64,000 bases of DNA, taken from Nocardia crassostreae. Its GTDB lineage: Bacteria; Actinomycetota; Actinomycetes; Mycobacteriales; Mycobacteriaceae. Below, in pieces: positions 36,714 through 45,800 of the stretch (position 1 is its first letter; each line of letters begins with the position of its first letter). A model generated the notes under the pieces. That model worked only from the letters and a program-made list of their open reading frames with translations, was not told the origin of the DNA and made no database searches. A program made the position numbers and the translations under genes. Where the stretch lies: positions 434,001 through 498,000 of the forward strand of contig NZ_BDCH01000014.1 in the NCBI RefSeq assembly GCF_001613405.1, given 5' to 3'.

Positions 36714-38171
36714 GTGGTGCAGCGAATTGCCAGGGAAGCGTTGTCCGGATTGACGGTGGCGATCGTGGCCTTACCGCTGGCCATCTCGTTCGGCATTACC
36801 GCCACCGGGTCGCCGGAAGGTGCGCTGGTCGGGCTGTACGGCGCGATCTTCGCCGGGTTCTTCGCCGCGGTTTTCGGCGGGACGCCAGGGCAGGTGACCG
36901 GGCCGACCGGTCCGATCACCGTCGTCGCCACGGGGGTGATCGCCGCGCACGGGCTCGAATCGGCCTTCATCGCCTTCGTCTTGGCGGGTGCGCTTCAAAT
37001 CCTGTTCGGATTGTGCAGGCTCGGGTCCTACATTCGATTCATTCCGCATCCGGTGGTGTCGGGGTTCATGGGCGGGATCGCGCTCATCATCATTCTGGGT
37101 GAGCTGGATCAGGTACAGCGGAGTTTTCTGCTCGTGACGGTCACGATCGTCCTCACGGCCGTCATCGGCAGGCTGATCAGATCGATTCCGGCCAGCCTGA
37201 TCGTGCTGGTGATCGCCACCGCGACACTGCCGCTGATCAGGTCCGCGCTGCAGGACTTCAGTATCGGTGGACTACCGCTCAACCGGGCGATCGACTACAT
37301 CGGCGAGATTCCCGAAGCCCTTCCGACACTTCATATTCCGGAAATCGGCGGATCACAGCTCACATCGCTGCTGCTGCCCGCGCTCAGTATCGCGCTGCTC
37401 GGATCGATCGACTCGCTACTGACCTCGGTGGTCATGGACAACATCACCCACACCCGGCATCGCAGCAATCGCGAACTCGTCGGCCAGGGGCTCGGCAATA
37501 TCGCCTCCGGTCTCTTCGGCTGACTGGCCGGGGCCGGGGCGACCGTGCGCTCGGTGGTGAATGTCAGAAGCGATGGGCGCACGGCATTCTCAGCCGCGAC
37601 GCACAGCGTCGTCCTCCTTGTCCTCGTCGCCGGACTGGGTGGCCTCGTGCAGTACATTCCGTTGGCTGTGCTGTCCGGCATTCTGATCATCACGGCCTTC
37701 GGCATGTTCGACTGGGAGGCGCTGCGAAAGACGCATATCGTGCCGAAAGGCGATGCGCTCGTGATGTTCTCGACCATGGTGATCACCGTGCTCGTCGATC
37801 TGACGGTGGCGGTCGCGGTGGGCGTGGTCGTCGCGCTCGCGGTGCACGCCATGCGGTCACGCCGACGCACCGCGCGCGTGGTCCTCGATGACGGCGTGCA
37901 CCACATTCACGGTCCGCTGTCGTTCCTCTCCGCCGATGGCGTCTTCACCTCTCTGCCGGCCGAGCAACCCACCGTCGCGGTATCGCTGCGGCATGTCTCC
38001 TACATGGACGTCACCGGCGCGAAAGCGTTGCTGGCCTTCATCGATCGCGCGCACATCGCCGGGATCGAACTCCGGATCGAGGACCTACCGACGCATGTCG
38101 AACAGCTCCTCGCCGCGGTCGCCGACCACGAGCAGCACGGCAGACTCACGGCCGCCGTGCAGACGCCGTGA
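36714..38171 (+). pseudogene. SulP-family anion transporter with an in-frame TGA
   Basis: The frame runs about 485 residues with a TGA at 37521-37523. The first part has LSGLTVAIVALPLAISFGI, TGPTGPITVVATG and HPVVSGFMGGIALII, all SulP signatures, and ends GQGLGNIASGLFG. Homologues then read G-LPGAGATVR; here TGA replaces the Gly codon (GGA) and the frame resumes LAGAGATVRSVVNVRSDG. The C-terminus is a STAS domain (VSLRHVSYMDVTGAKALLAFID). The truncated form loses the last helices and the STAS domain. Start GTG 36714 or 36717, downstream of the conserved leader motif. SulP proteins carry sulfate, bicarbonate or other anions. Confidence 0.85.
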
Positions 38172-38188
38172 CGCGAGCACGGAACGGG

Positions 38189-39505
38189 TCAGCCGCGCCC
38201 CGGACCGTTGGTTTCGGGAGTATCGCGTTGATACACATCGGGTATGCCGTCACCGTCGTCGTCACGGTCCTCGGCCTCGCACAGCTGCCGGTAGATTCCG
38301 TTGCGGCGCTTGACCAGTAGCGCGGCCAGGACGGCGGCCACGAGCGATCCGATGAGCACGGCGGCCTTGATCTGCTCGGCTCCGGCGGGGAAGGCCAGAT
38401 CGCCGATGAGAAGTGCGACGGTGAATCCGATGCCCGCCAGCGCCGCCAGCGCGAACACGTCCTCCCATCGCAGATCCGAATTGAGCTGCGCGCGGGTGAA
38501 GCGAACCGCCGCGTAGGTCCCGCCGAAGATTCCGACGGTCTTGCCGACGACCAATCCGAGCACCACACCGAGGGATTCGGGGTGGGTGAACACCTCCCCC
38601 ACCGCCGAAACAGACATCGTCACCCCGGCAGCGAACAGCGCGAACAGCGGGGCCGCGAGGCCCGCTGAGACAAGTCGCAGCACATGGCCGGTGCGCTCAC
38701 CCGGCGAGGCGACCTCCCCTGTTTCCTCATCCCGCGTCACGCGCAGGAGCAGGCCCATGCACACGCCCGCGACGGTGGCGTGCACACCTCCCAAGTAGGT
38801 CAGCGCCCAGATAGCCAGCCCGAGGGGCACATACCACCACCAACCCCGGCCCCGGTAGCGCTGCAAGAGATAGAACACGACCAGACCGGCGACCGCTCCC
38901 CCGAGCGCTACGGGGTTCAGATCGTCGGTGAAGAAGAACGCGATGATGGCGATGGCGCCGAGGTCGTCGACGACGGCCAGGGTGAGCAGGAACGCGCGCA
39001 GAGCGGCGGGCAGGTGGGTGTTGAGCACGGCGAGGACCGCCAGCGCGAAGGCGATATCGGTCGCCATCGGTACGGCCCAGCCCGCCGGGCTGCCGCCTCC
39101 GATCGCGACGACCAGGAGATACACCGTGGCGGGCAGTGCCATGCCGGACAGCGCCGCCACCACCGGTAGCGCGGCGGTTGCGGGAGTGCGCAGCTCGCCG
39201 ACGACCAGTTCCCGCTTCAGCTCGATTCCCGCCACGAGGAAGAAGATCGTCAACAGCCCGTCGGCGGTCCAATGCTGCACCGACAGGTCCAGCCCGAGCG
39301 CGGCGAGGCCGATGTGGAAGTCGCTGATCCGCTGATACCAGTCGCTCCATGGTGAGTTGGCCCAGACCAGCGCGAGCACGGCCGCGCCGAGCAGCAGCAA
39401 CCCGCCGACCGTTTCCGTCCGCAGCGCTCGCGCCAATGCCGAACGCTCCGACCAGGACAACAGGCCGAGAAAGATCGGGCGCTGGCGCGGGGTGGCGGCA
39501 GCCAT
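38189..39505 (-). CDS. nhaA: Na+/H+ antiporter NhaA
   Basis: The product has 438 residues and is intact. NhaA signatures are LLTIFFLVAGIELKRELVVGEL, MATDIAFALAVLAVL with the ion-binding Asp pair, TLAVVDDLGAIAIIAFFF, and LAALAGIGFTVALLIGDLAF. It ends in an acidic tail (EDRDDDGDGIPD) resembling a calcium-binding repeat. ATG 39505 has a GGAGG site. It exchanges sodium or lithium for protons at the membrane. The leader carries the 19-nt motif shared with sulP and the yqiJ-like gene. It converges with sulP, leaving only 17 bp between them. Confidence 0.95.
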   Translation of the reverse strand: MAAATPRQRPIFLGLLSWSERSALARALRTETVGGLLLLGAAVLALVWANSPWSDWYQRISDFHIGLAALGLDLSVQHWTADGLLTIFFLVAGIELKRELVVGELRTPATAALPVVAALSGMALPATVYLLVVAIGGGSPAGWAVPMATDIAFALAVLAVLNTHLPAALRAFLLTLAVVDDLGAIAIIAFFFTDDLNPVALGGAVAGLVVFYLLQRYRGRGWWWYVPLGLAIWALTYLGGVHATVAGVCMGLLLRVTRDEETGEVASPGERTGHVLRLVSAGLAAPLFALFAAGVTMSVSAVGEVFTHPESLGVVLGLVVGKTVGIFGGTYAAVRFTRAQLNSDLRWEDVFALAALAGIGFTVALLIGDLAFPAGAEQIKAAVLIGSLVAAVLAALLVKRRNGIYRQLCEAEDRDDDGDGIPDVYQRDTPETNGPGRG

Positions 39506-39551
39506 GAACAAACCTCCGGGGCGTCGACGTGTGGGCACGTGGCCCTGGCTC

Positions 39552-39570
39552 GCCGACCAGACTTCCCGGC
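39552..39570 (-). promoter_or_regulatory. Conserved leader hairpin motif, copy 2 (nhaA)
   Basis: The complement reads GCCGGGAAGTCTGGTCGGC, identical to the sulP copy. It lies 46 bp before the nhaA start, in sense orientation. Lithium-sensing nhaA riboswitches are known in other phyla, but I cannot assign this element to one. Confidence 0.6.
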
Positions 39571-39721
39571 ACACCCCGCGTCGCATTGACGCGTTCTTTA
39601 CACCCTAACGGCCTTGGTCCGATATGTCGTAATCCGAGATCGTCCCGAGAGCAACCGGCCATTGTGCGCGACGGCCACCGCGCACGGCACCCGAACGCGG
39701 TCGCCGAAATGTTGCGGAAAA

Positions 39722-40159
39722 TCAGATCCCCACCGCGACGCCGAGGAGTCGCGAGCACGTGACGACGCCGATCAACGACCCGTCGGCGACCACCGCGACG
39801 AGCGGGCTCCGAGTCCGCGCCATCACTTCCGCGACCACCGCCAAGGTGTCGTCACCGTGCACCACCGGCGGGTCCGGCAGCGCGGCGACGACATCACGAA
39901 TCTTCTTGCCGCGCAGCCGGTCCGCTGCTCGATCCCACATGTGCTCGTCGAGAACTCCGGCCAGCAGCGGCATCTCGCGCACGTACGCGGGGACGAGCGC
40001 GCGGACCATCTGCCAGGCCGCGACAACGGTGGGCGAGCCAGGGGAATCGAGGACCACGACCCCGGGCAGCCGACCTTCCGCCAGTAGCCGGGCGACCTCG
40101 AGCGCATCGGCATCCGGCGCGACCGTAGGCCACTGTTCCGCAAACTGCCCGGCGCGCAT
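39722..40159 (-). CDS. CBS-domain-pair protein
   Basis: The product has 145 residues forming one Bateman module of two CBS motifs: the first in APDADALEVARLLAEGRLPGVVVLD, the second in VHGDDTLAVVAEVMARTRSPLVAVVADGSLIGVVTCSRLL. It probably binds an adenine nucleotide and acts on a partner, perhaps a nearby transporter. The ATG at 40159 was chosen as the first with family similarity. It is on the same strand as nhaA but 216 bp upstream of its start, and divergent from the stress operon. Confidence 0.85.
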   Translation of the reverse strand: MRAGQFAEQWPTVAPDADALEVARLLAEGRLPGVVVLDSPGSPTVVAAWQMVRALVPAYVREMPLLAGVLDEHMWDRAADRLRGKKIRDVVAALPDPPVVHGDDTLAVVAEVMARTRSPLVAVVADGSLIGVVTCSRLLGVAVGI

Positions 40160-40267
40160 ATCCGCAGGATACGGCCGTCGCGACGACCGTGAAACGTTTC
40201 GCAGACAACCGCGGCGGCCGCCGATGCTAAACGCGTTCACCCGAATTCGACTTGCCGTCCATGAACC

Positions 40268-40283
40268 TTTACGGCATTCTTAC
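40268..40283 (+). promoter_or_regulatory. Direct repeat before the yqiJ-like operon
   Basis: TTTACGGCATTCTTAC holds two TTTAC-like units 11 bp apart, like the sulP copy at 36613. Both copies lie about 10-12 bp before the conserved hairpin motif, so the two elements travel together. Confidence 0.45.
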
Positions 40284-40295
40284 ACCCGTAGGGGA

Positions 40296-40314
40296 GCCGG
40301 GAAGCCTGGTCGGC
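40296..40314 (+). promoter_or_regulatory. Conserved leader hairpin motif, copy 3 (stress operon)
   Basis: GCCGGGAAGCCTGGTCGGC differs from the other two copies at one loop base. It lies 38 bp before a 24-residue leader gene and 105 bp before the yqiJ-like start. Confidence 0.6.
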
Positions 40315-40352
40315 ACGCAGTCCACATCGATGGACCGCGGAGGAAACGATCC

Positions 40353-40427
40353 ATGGAGCTTCTCGTGTTGATACGACATTCCATTCTGCGTACCCTTTTC
40401 GGCCCGGCACCTGCCGGGCATGCGTGA
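40353..40427 (+). CDS. 24-residue leader peptide overlapping the yqiJ-like gene
   Basis: ATG 40353 has a strong GGAGGAAA site. The peptide begins MELLVLIRHSILRTLF and ends in AGHA. Its TGA lies just inside the next gene (8-base overlap), which has no clear ribosome-binding site of its own apart from the GGGC-rich region. Translation of this leader probably feeds translation of the stress operon. Confidence 0.55.
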   Translation: MELLVLIRHSILRTLFGPAPAGHA

Positions 40428-41040
40428 GTTCTTCGCGGCGACACTGAGTTTTCCCACCGTTCTCTTCAGCTTCGCGCTGATCGTCGTCGTCGCGTTCTGG
40501 CTCGCCGTCCTGATCGGCGGCGCCGAGGCCGAGCTCTTCGAATCCGGCCCCGATGCCGAGGTCCCCGCCGTTCACGAGCGGTGGGGTCTCGGTGGGGTGC
40601 CCGCCACGCTCACGCTGTCGGTGCTCATCGCACTGGCATGGTTTCTGTGCCTGGCCGGATCGGCCCTGACCGCAATGCTGCATCTCGGTGGCGTCATCGG
40701 AGTACTGAGCGGTGTCGGCGTGCTGATCGGCGCCGTCGTCGCGGCTGTCGCCGCGACGCGTGCGGTGGTGATCCCGCTGCGCCGCGTGTTCGCACCCGCC
40801 GACCCGATCACACGGGACTCGCTCGTCGGCCGTGTGTGCGTGATCCGCACCGGCCGCGTCGGACCGGATTTCGGTCAGGCCGAACTCGTTTCGGCCGACG
40901 GCTCGTCGGCGATCGTCCAAGTCCGGCAGACCGTTCAACAAGCCATGGAAACGCCACTCACACACGACGTTTCCGCCATCGTCTACGACTACGACCCGGC
41001 CACCGAGACCTTCTGGGTGGCCGCTGTGGAGGGGATTTGA
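40420..41040 (+). CDS. YqiJ/NfeD-like membrane protein with OB-fold domain
   Basis: The product has 206 residues. Two or three membrane helices (TVLFSFALIVVVAFWLAVLIGG, ATLTLSVLIALAWFLCLAG and LGGVIGVLSGVGVLIGAVVAAVAA) are followed by a beta-rich OB-fold (SLVGRVCVIRTGRVGPDFGQAELVSADGSSAIVQVR). This is the pattern of YqiJ and of NfeD proteins, which are encoded beside flotillins and anchor them at the membrane. The ATG at 40420 lies within the end of the leader gene. Its stop overlaps the flotillin start (TGATG). First structural gene of the stress operon. Confidence 0.85.
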   Translation: MREFFAATLSFPTVLFSFALIVVVAFWLAVLIGGAEAELFESGPDAEVPAVHERWGLGGVPATLTLSVLIALAWFLCLAGSALTAMLHLGGVIGVLSGVGVLIGAVVAAVAATRAVVIPLRRVFAPADPITRDSLVGRVCVIRTGRVGPDFGQAELVSADGSSAIVQVRQTVQQAMETPLTHDVSAIVYDYDPATETFWVAAVEGI

Positions 41041-42888
41041 TGTCTACCATCGCCATTGGACTCGGTGTCCTGCTCGGCCTCGCGCTGCTCCTCGCGATCG
41101 CCACGCTGTTCGTCGTGAGCAGTCTGTTCAAGAAGGTGGAACAGGGCCGCGCGCTGATCATTTCGAAGATGCGCCGGGTGGATGTCACCTTCACCGGCGC
41201 GGTCGTGCTGCCGGTGCTGCACAAGGCCGAGTACATGGACATCTCGGTGAAGACCATCGAGATCGCCCGTGTCGGCCGTGACGGCCTGATCTGCCGGGAC
41301 AATATTCGCGCCGATATCCGCATCACCTTCTTCGTGCGGGTCAACAAGACCGTCGACGATGTCATCAAGGTGGCCCAGGCCATCGGCACCCCCCCGCGCC
41401 AGCGATCAGGCGACCTTGCAGGAACTGTTCGCCGCCAAGTTCTCCGAGGCGCTCAAGACCGTCGGCAAGCACCTGGACTTCGTCGATCTCTACACCCAGC
41501 GCAATGAATTCCGCGACCGCATCATCGCGGTGATCGGCACCGACCTCAATGGCTACAGCCTCGAGGACGCGGCCATCGACTATCTCGAGCAGACCCCGCT
41601 GATGCAGCTCGACGCCCAGAACATCCTGGACGCACAGGGCATTCGCAAGATCACCGAGCTGACCGCCGTGGAACATGTGCGCACCAACGAGTTCCGGCGT
41701 CAGGAGGAGAAGGAGATCACCCGCCAGAACGTGCAGGCCCGCGAGGCGGTGCTGGAGCTGGAACGCCAGCACGCCGACGCCGAGATCCGGCAGAAGCGCG
41801 AGGTGGAGACCATGCGCGCCCGCGAGGAGGCCGAGATCGCCCGCGTGCAGGCTGAAGAGCGGCTGCGCTCGCACGGCGCGCACCTGCGCACCGAGGAAGC
41901 GCTCGGAATCCAGCAGGAGAATATGGGCCGGGAGATCGCCGTCGCGGAGAAGAACCGCGAACGAGTGATCGCCATCGAGTCCGAGCGCATCGAGAAGGAC
42001 CGGCTGCTCGAAGTGACCGCCCGCGATCGTGATGTGGCGCTGGCCAAGATCGCCGCCGATCGGGAGTTGGAAACCGAGAAGCGCACCGTCGCCGAGGTCG
42101 TCCGGGAACGCGGCGCGGTGGACAAGACCGTCGCCGAGCAGGAGGAGCAGATCAACCGGCTGCGCGCGGTCGAGGCCGCGGAGCGGGATCGGCAGGCCGT
42201 CATCATCCGCGCCGAGGCCGAGGCGCAGGAGCATCTGGTCAAGGACATCAAGGCCGCGGAGGCCGCCGAGGCGGCGGCCAAATTCAAGGCCAAGGAGGCG
42301 CTGGCCCTGGCAGAGGCCGAGCAGCAGGCCGCGGATCTGCAGGCGCAGGCCAAGATTCGGCTCGCCGAGGCTTCCCAGGCCGAATCTGCGGCCTACGGGC
42401 TCGGTCAGGCGCAGGTCAAGGAGCGCGAGGCCGACGCGGTCGAGAAGATGGGCCGCGCCGAAGCGGTCGCGCTGCGCGAGAAAGGCCTGGTCGAGGCCGA
42501 GACGCTGCGCGAGAAGCTCAAGGGCGAAGCGGAAGGCTTGGAGGACAAGGCGAAGGCGATGGCAGCCCTCGACGACGCCACCCGCGAGCACGAGGAGTAC
42601 CGCCTGCGACTGGAACTGGAGAAGGAGGTGGAACTGGCCAAACTCGACGCCCACCGCGAGGTCGCCGCGGCGCAAGCGACGGTGCTGTCCACCGGTCTGC
42701 AGCAGGCGAATATCGACATTGTCGGCGGCGATTCGGTATTCCTGGACCGAATCGTCGGCGCCATCGGCCTGGGCAAGGGGCTCGATCAGTTGATCGGCAA
42801 CTCCGAGGTCGGCAAGACCGCCGCGTCCGCGCTGCTTGGCAAACTGGCCGGGCGCAACGGCGACGGCGAACGCGCAGCAGTCAAGTGA
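41040..42888 (+). pseudogene. Flotillin/band-7 protein (YqiK-like), frameshifted at a C7 run
   Basis: The family protein is about 615 residues. The first 117 codons are in one frame: a membrane helix (VLLGLALLLAIATLFVVSSLF), then the band-7 domain (KTIEIARVGRDGLICRDNIRADIRITFFV). At 41389-41395 seven C residues follow GGCA, and the reading continues one base out of frame as RASDQATLQELFAAKFSEALK through long coiled-coil repeats to 42888. Deleting one C restores the whole protein. The coiled coil is rich in Glu-Ala-Glu repeats and ends in a Gly-Leu segment like other YqiK proteins. The lesion is either a homopolymer base-call error or a true slip. Confidence 0.85.
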
Positions 42889-45800
42889 GCACCGCGGCCC
42901 AGGCCGGTCCTGATCGCCGGTTCGGAGGGGAATCCGGCGATCAGGGTCCGGCCGAGACGGCACTGGACAGAGGCATCTACGAGATCCTGCGCGCACGGCT
43001 CGGCGCACACGCCACCGAATTGGCGCGACAGGCCGAGCAGCTCAACGACCGCCGGATCGAAGCGTTCGGCGGCACCGAACCGACTCTGCTCGTCACCGTG
43101 CGTGTCCGCACGGCGAACAACTGTGTCCCGCGCGACGTGGTCGCGCTGCCCGACGGGCGAATGGTGTTCGGCTACAACGTGTTCGTCGGAATGCGCGCCG
43201 AGACCACCGTCGCGGACGTCTTCGCGGTCCACCGGTTCGCACCCGCCCCCGCCGATCGGTCCGGCCCCACAGGTCAACGCGGCAGCGCGATGCAATACGA
43301 CGCCGCGAAGCGGCGCGGCCCCTCGGGTCACCACGGCAATGCAGGTCAGCAGGGTGGCGCGGGTCGGCACGGCAATGCGGGTCAGCACAGCGGCACCGGT
43401 CAGTACGGGGACGGCCGTCAGCACGGGGACGCGGGTGCGGGCGGCGCGGCGGAAGGTCCGCCACTTGGCATCGAATCCGCATACGCCGCTGGACTTTTCG
43501 ACGATCCGCGATTCCACCGCGACTTCGCCGAGCTGTATCGGTACTACAGCCAGACCCGGTTGCTGCAGTTGCGGCGCGTCGAGGGCCGCCTGCTGGCGGT
43601 GTTCCAGACCGGCCAGAGGACCGACGACATCCGGGTGCTGCGCTGGCAACTGGACGCCGACGGATCGATCCGGTATCTGGACAACCGGGGCGAGCGCGAT
43701 CACGTGTTCCCGCCGTCGCACGACTTCGACTGGATCGAGACCACCCGCGACGACCAGGTACTCGGCCGCCACCCGCATCTGTCGATCCTCGGCGAGGTCT
43801 TCGTCGAGACGCTCGGCGGCACCCTGACTATCAAGGTGGAGAACAACACCGAATCCGGCGCGGGCGTCTACAGCGAGCCCGTCGAGGAGCCGTTGCAGAG
43901 TCTGGCCGACGCCGACGTGCACTATGCACGGCTCGGTCCGCTCATTCTGTTGCGCATCCGGCCGTACAACGAAACCGGTTGGCGGCAACTGGTTTTCAAT
44001 ACCCGAACCAAGGAGGCGGTTCGCCTGGACGGCCTCGGGCGGTCCTGTCGGCGGCTGCCCGAGGATCAGGGCGTCATCTTCCCGGGCGGCTACTATCTGG
44101 TCACCGGCGCGCACAAGCGATTCGACATCGACGTCGCGGATCTCGAATACGAGCGCACCATTCGGGCGGGCAACGGCGAGGATGTGCTGTACGCCTATCA
44201 CGCCCGCGCCGCCGGACGCACGCTGTTGCTGCCTTACAATATCGTTCGCACCGATGTCGCCAATCCTGTTGCCTGCCAGGGGTATTCGCTGTTCGACGAC
44301 GGCACGATGGCGGTGCTGCGCGCGCTGTCGGAGGAGCCCGCCCGGGTACACCCGATGCAGGTGTGGCGTACGCCCTTCGCCTCCGATCTGCACGCCGCGC
44401 CGCCGGAGGGCACCGGCCCGCTGCATCGGATCGGTAATGCCGAGTTGGTGCGCGGCATCGCCGAATGCCTCGGCGTGGCCCGCACCGTCGACGAGATGCG
44501 GCCCTCCGCACGCGTTTTCGAAGCCGTCATCGCGGCGTGCACCCGGGTCGCCGATCAGTACCCATGGCTGGGCGCGGAGGATCTCGGCGATCCGGGCGCC
44601 GCCCTGGCCGCGCTGTGCGCTACCGCCGAACAGGTGCTCGACGAGTTCGCGAAGGTCACCGTACTGACGGCGCGGGCCGCCGCCGCGGTGGACGAGCGCA
44701 TCGCGACGCTCGTCCGCCACGCGCGTGCGGCTGCCCACCGCACCGCCGGTGACTGGGTACGGCTGCTGGCCGACCTGCGCCGGGCCCAGGGACATCTGGT
44801 GACGCTGCGGGACCTGCGCTACGCGGACTCCGATCGCCTCGACGCGCTGGCGGCCACACTGGTGGAGTCGCTCGCCGACACGGGTCGTCGCGCGGTCGAA
44901 TTCCTGGGTGCGGCGGACTCGTTCGCGAGTTACCACGTCGAGCTCGACGACTTGCTGGAGCGGGCCGAGACGTTCGCTTCCGCCGCCGAGGCCGAACCGG
45001 TGCGACAGCGCCTGGCCGAGCAGACCGAGTCCCTGCGGGCAGTCACCGAGATCCTCGACGGCCTCGACATCGCCGACGCGACGGTGCGCACCGGCATTCT
45101 GGCTCACATCGGCGAGGTGCTCGCCGGGGTCAACCGGGTGCGCGCCAGCGCCGAGGCACGGCGCGTGGAACTGGTGTCGGCGGAGGGCCGCGCCGGGTTC
45201 GCCGCCGAATTCGCACTCCTGGGGCAGGCGGTCTCCGGAGCGCTGGCGGAATGTCGCTCCCCCACCGCGTGCGACGACCAGCTGGCGAGACTGCTGGCAA
45301 CCGTCGAGAATCTGGAGGCCCGCTTCGGCGAGATCGACGATTTCGCCGACCGGCTCGCCGCCAAGCGCGACGACGTCTACGAGGCGTTCACCGCGCGCAA
45401 GCAAACGCTGCTGGACGAGCGTTCCCGGCGTGCGCAACGCCTTGCCGACTCTGCGCAGCGCATGCTCGACAGCATCGGCCGCCGCGCGGCGGCGCTCGGC
45501 TCACTGGACGAGGTGAACACCTATTTCGCCGCCGACGCGATGGTGGCCCGGCTGCACCAGGCGGTCGCGGACCTACGGGCCCTCGGTGATCAGGTCCGAG
45601 CCGAGGAGTTCGACGGACGGCTGCGCTCCGCCCGCCAGGAGGCCGGGCGCGCGCTGCGCGATCGCGCCGACCTCTACGACGACGGCGGCGAGACCATCCG
45701 GCTGGGGCGGCACCGATTCGCGGTCGACACCCGGCCGGTGGAGCTGACCATGATCCCGCACGACGGACGCATGTGCTACGCCATCACCGGCACCGACTAT

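Noticed and set aside
39552-39570. Assignment of the leader motif to the known nhaA-I or Na+ riboswitch families
   Set aside because: I cannot reproduce the consensus of those families from memory, and their reported range is mainly outside actinobacteria. Left as an unassigned conserved leader element.
42786-45437. Long minus-strand open frame (over 880 codons) opposite the giant ATPase gene
   Set aside because: It is antisense to a gene with clear ATPase and DUF3686 motifs. Long antisense frames are expected in DNA with GC-rich third positions, and this one has no domain or ribosome-binding site.
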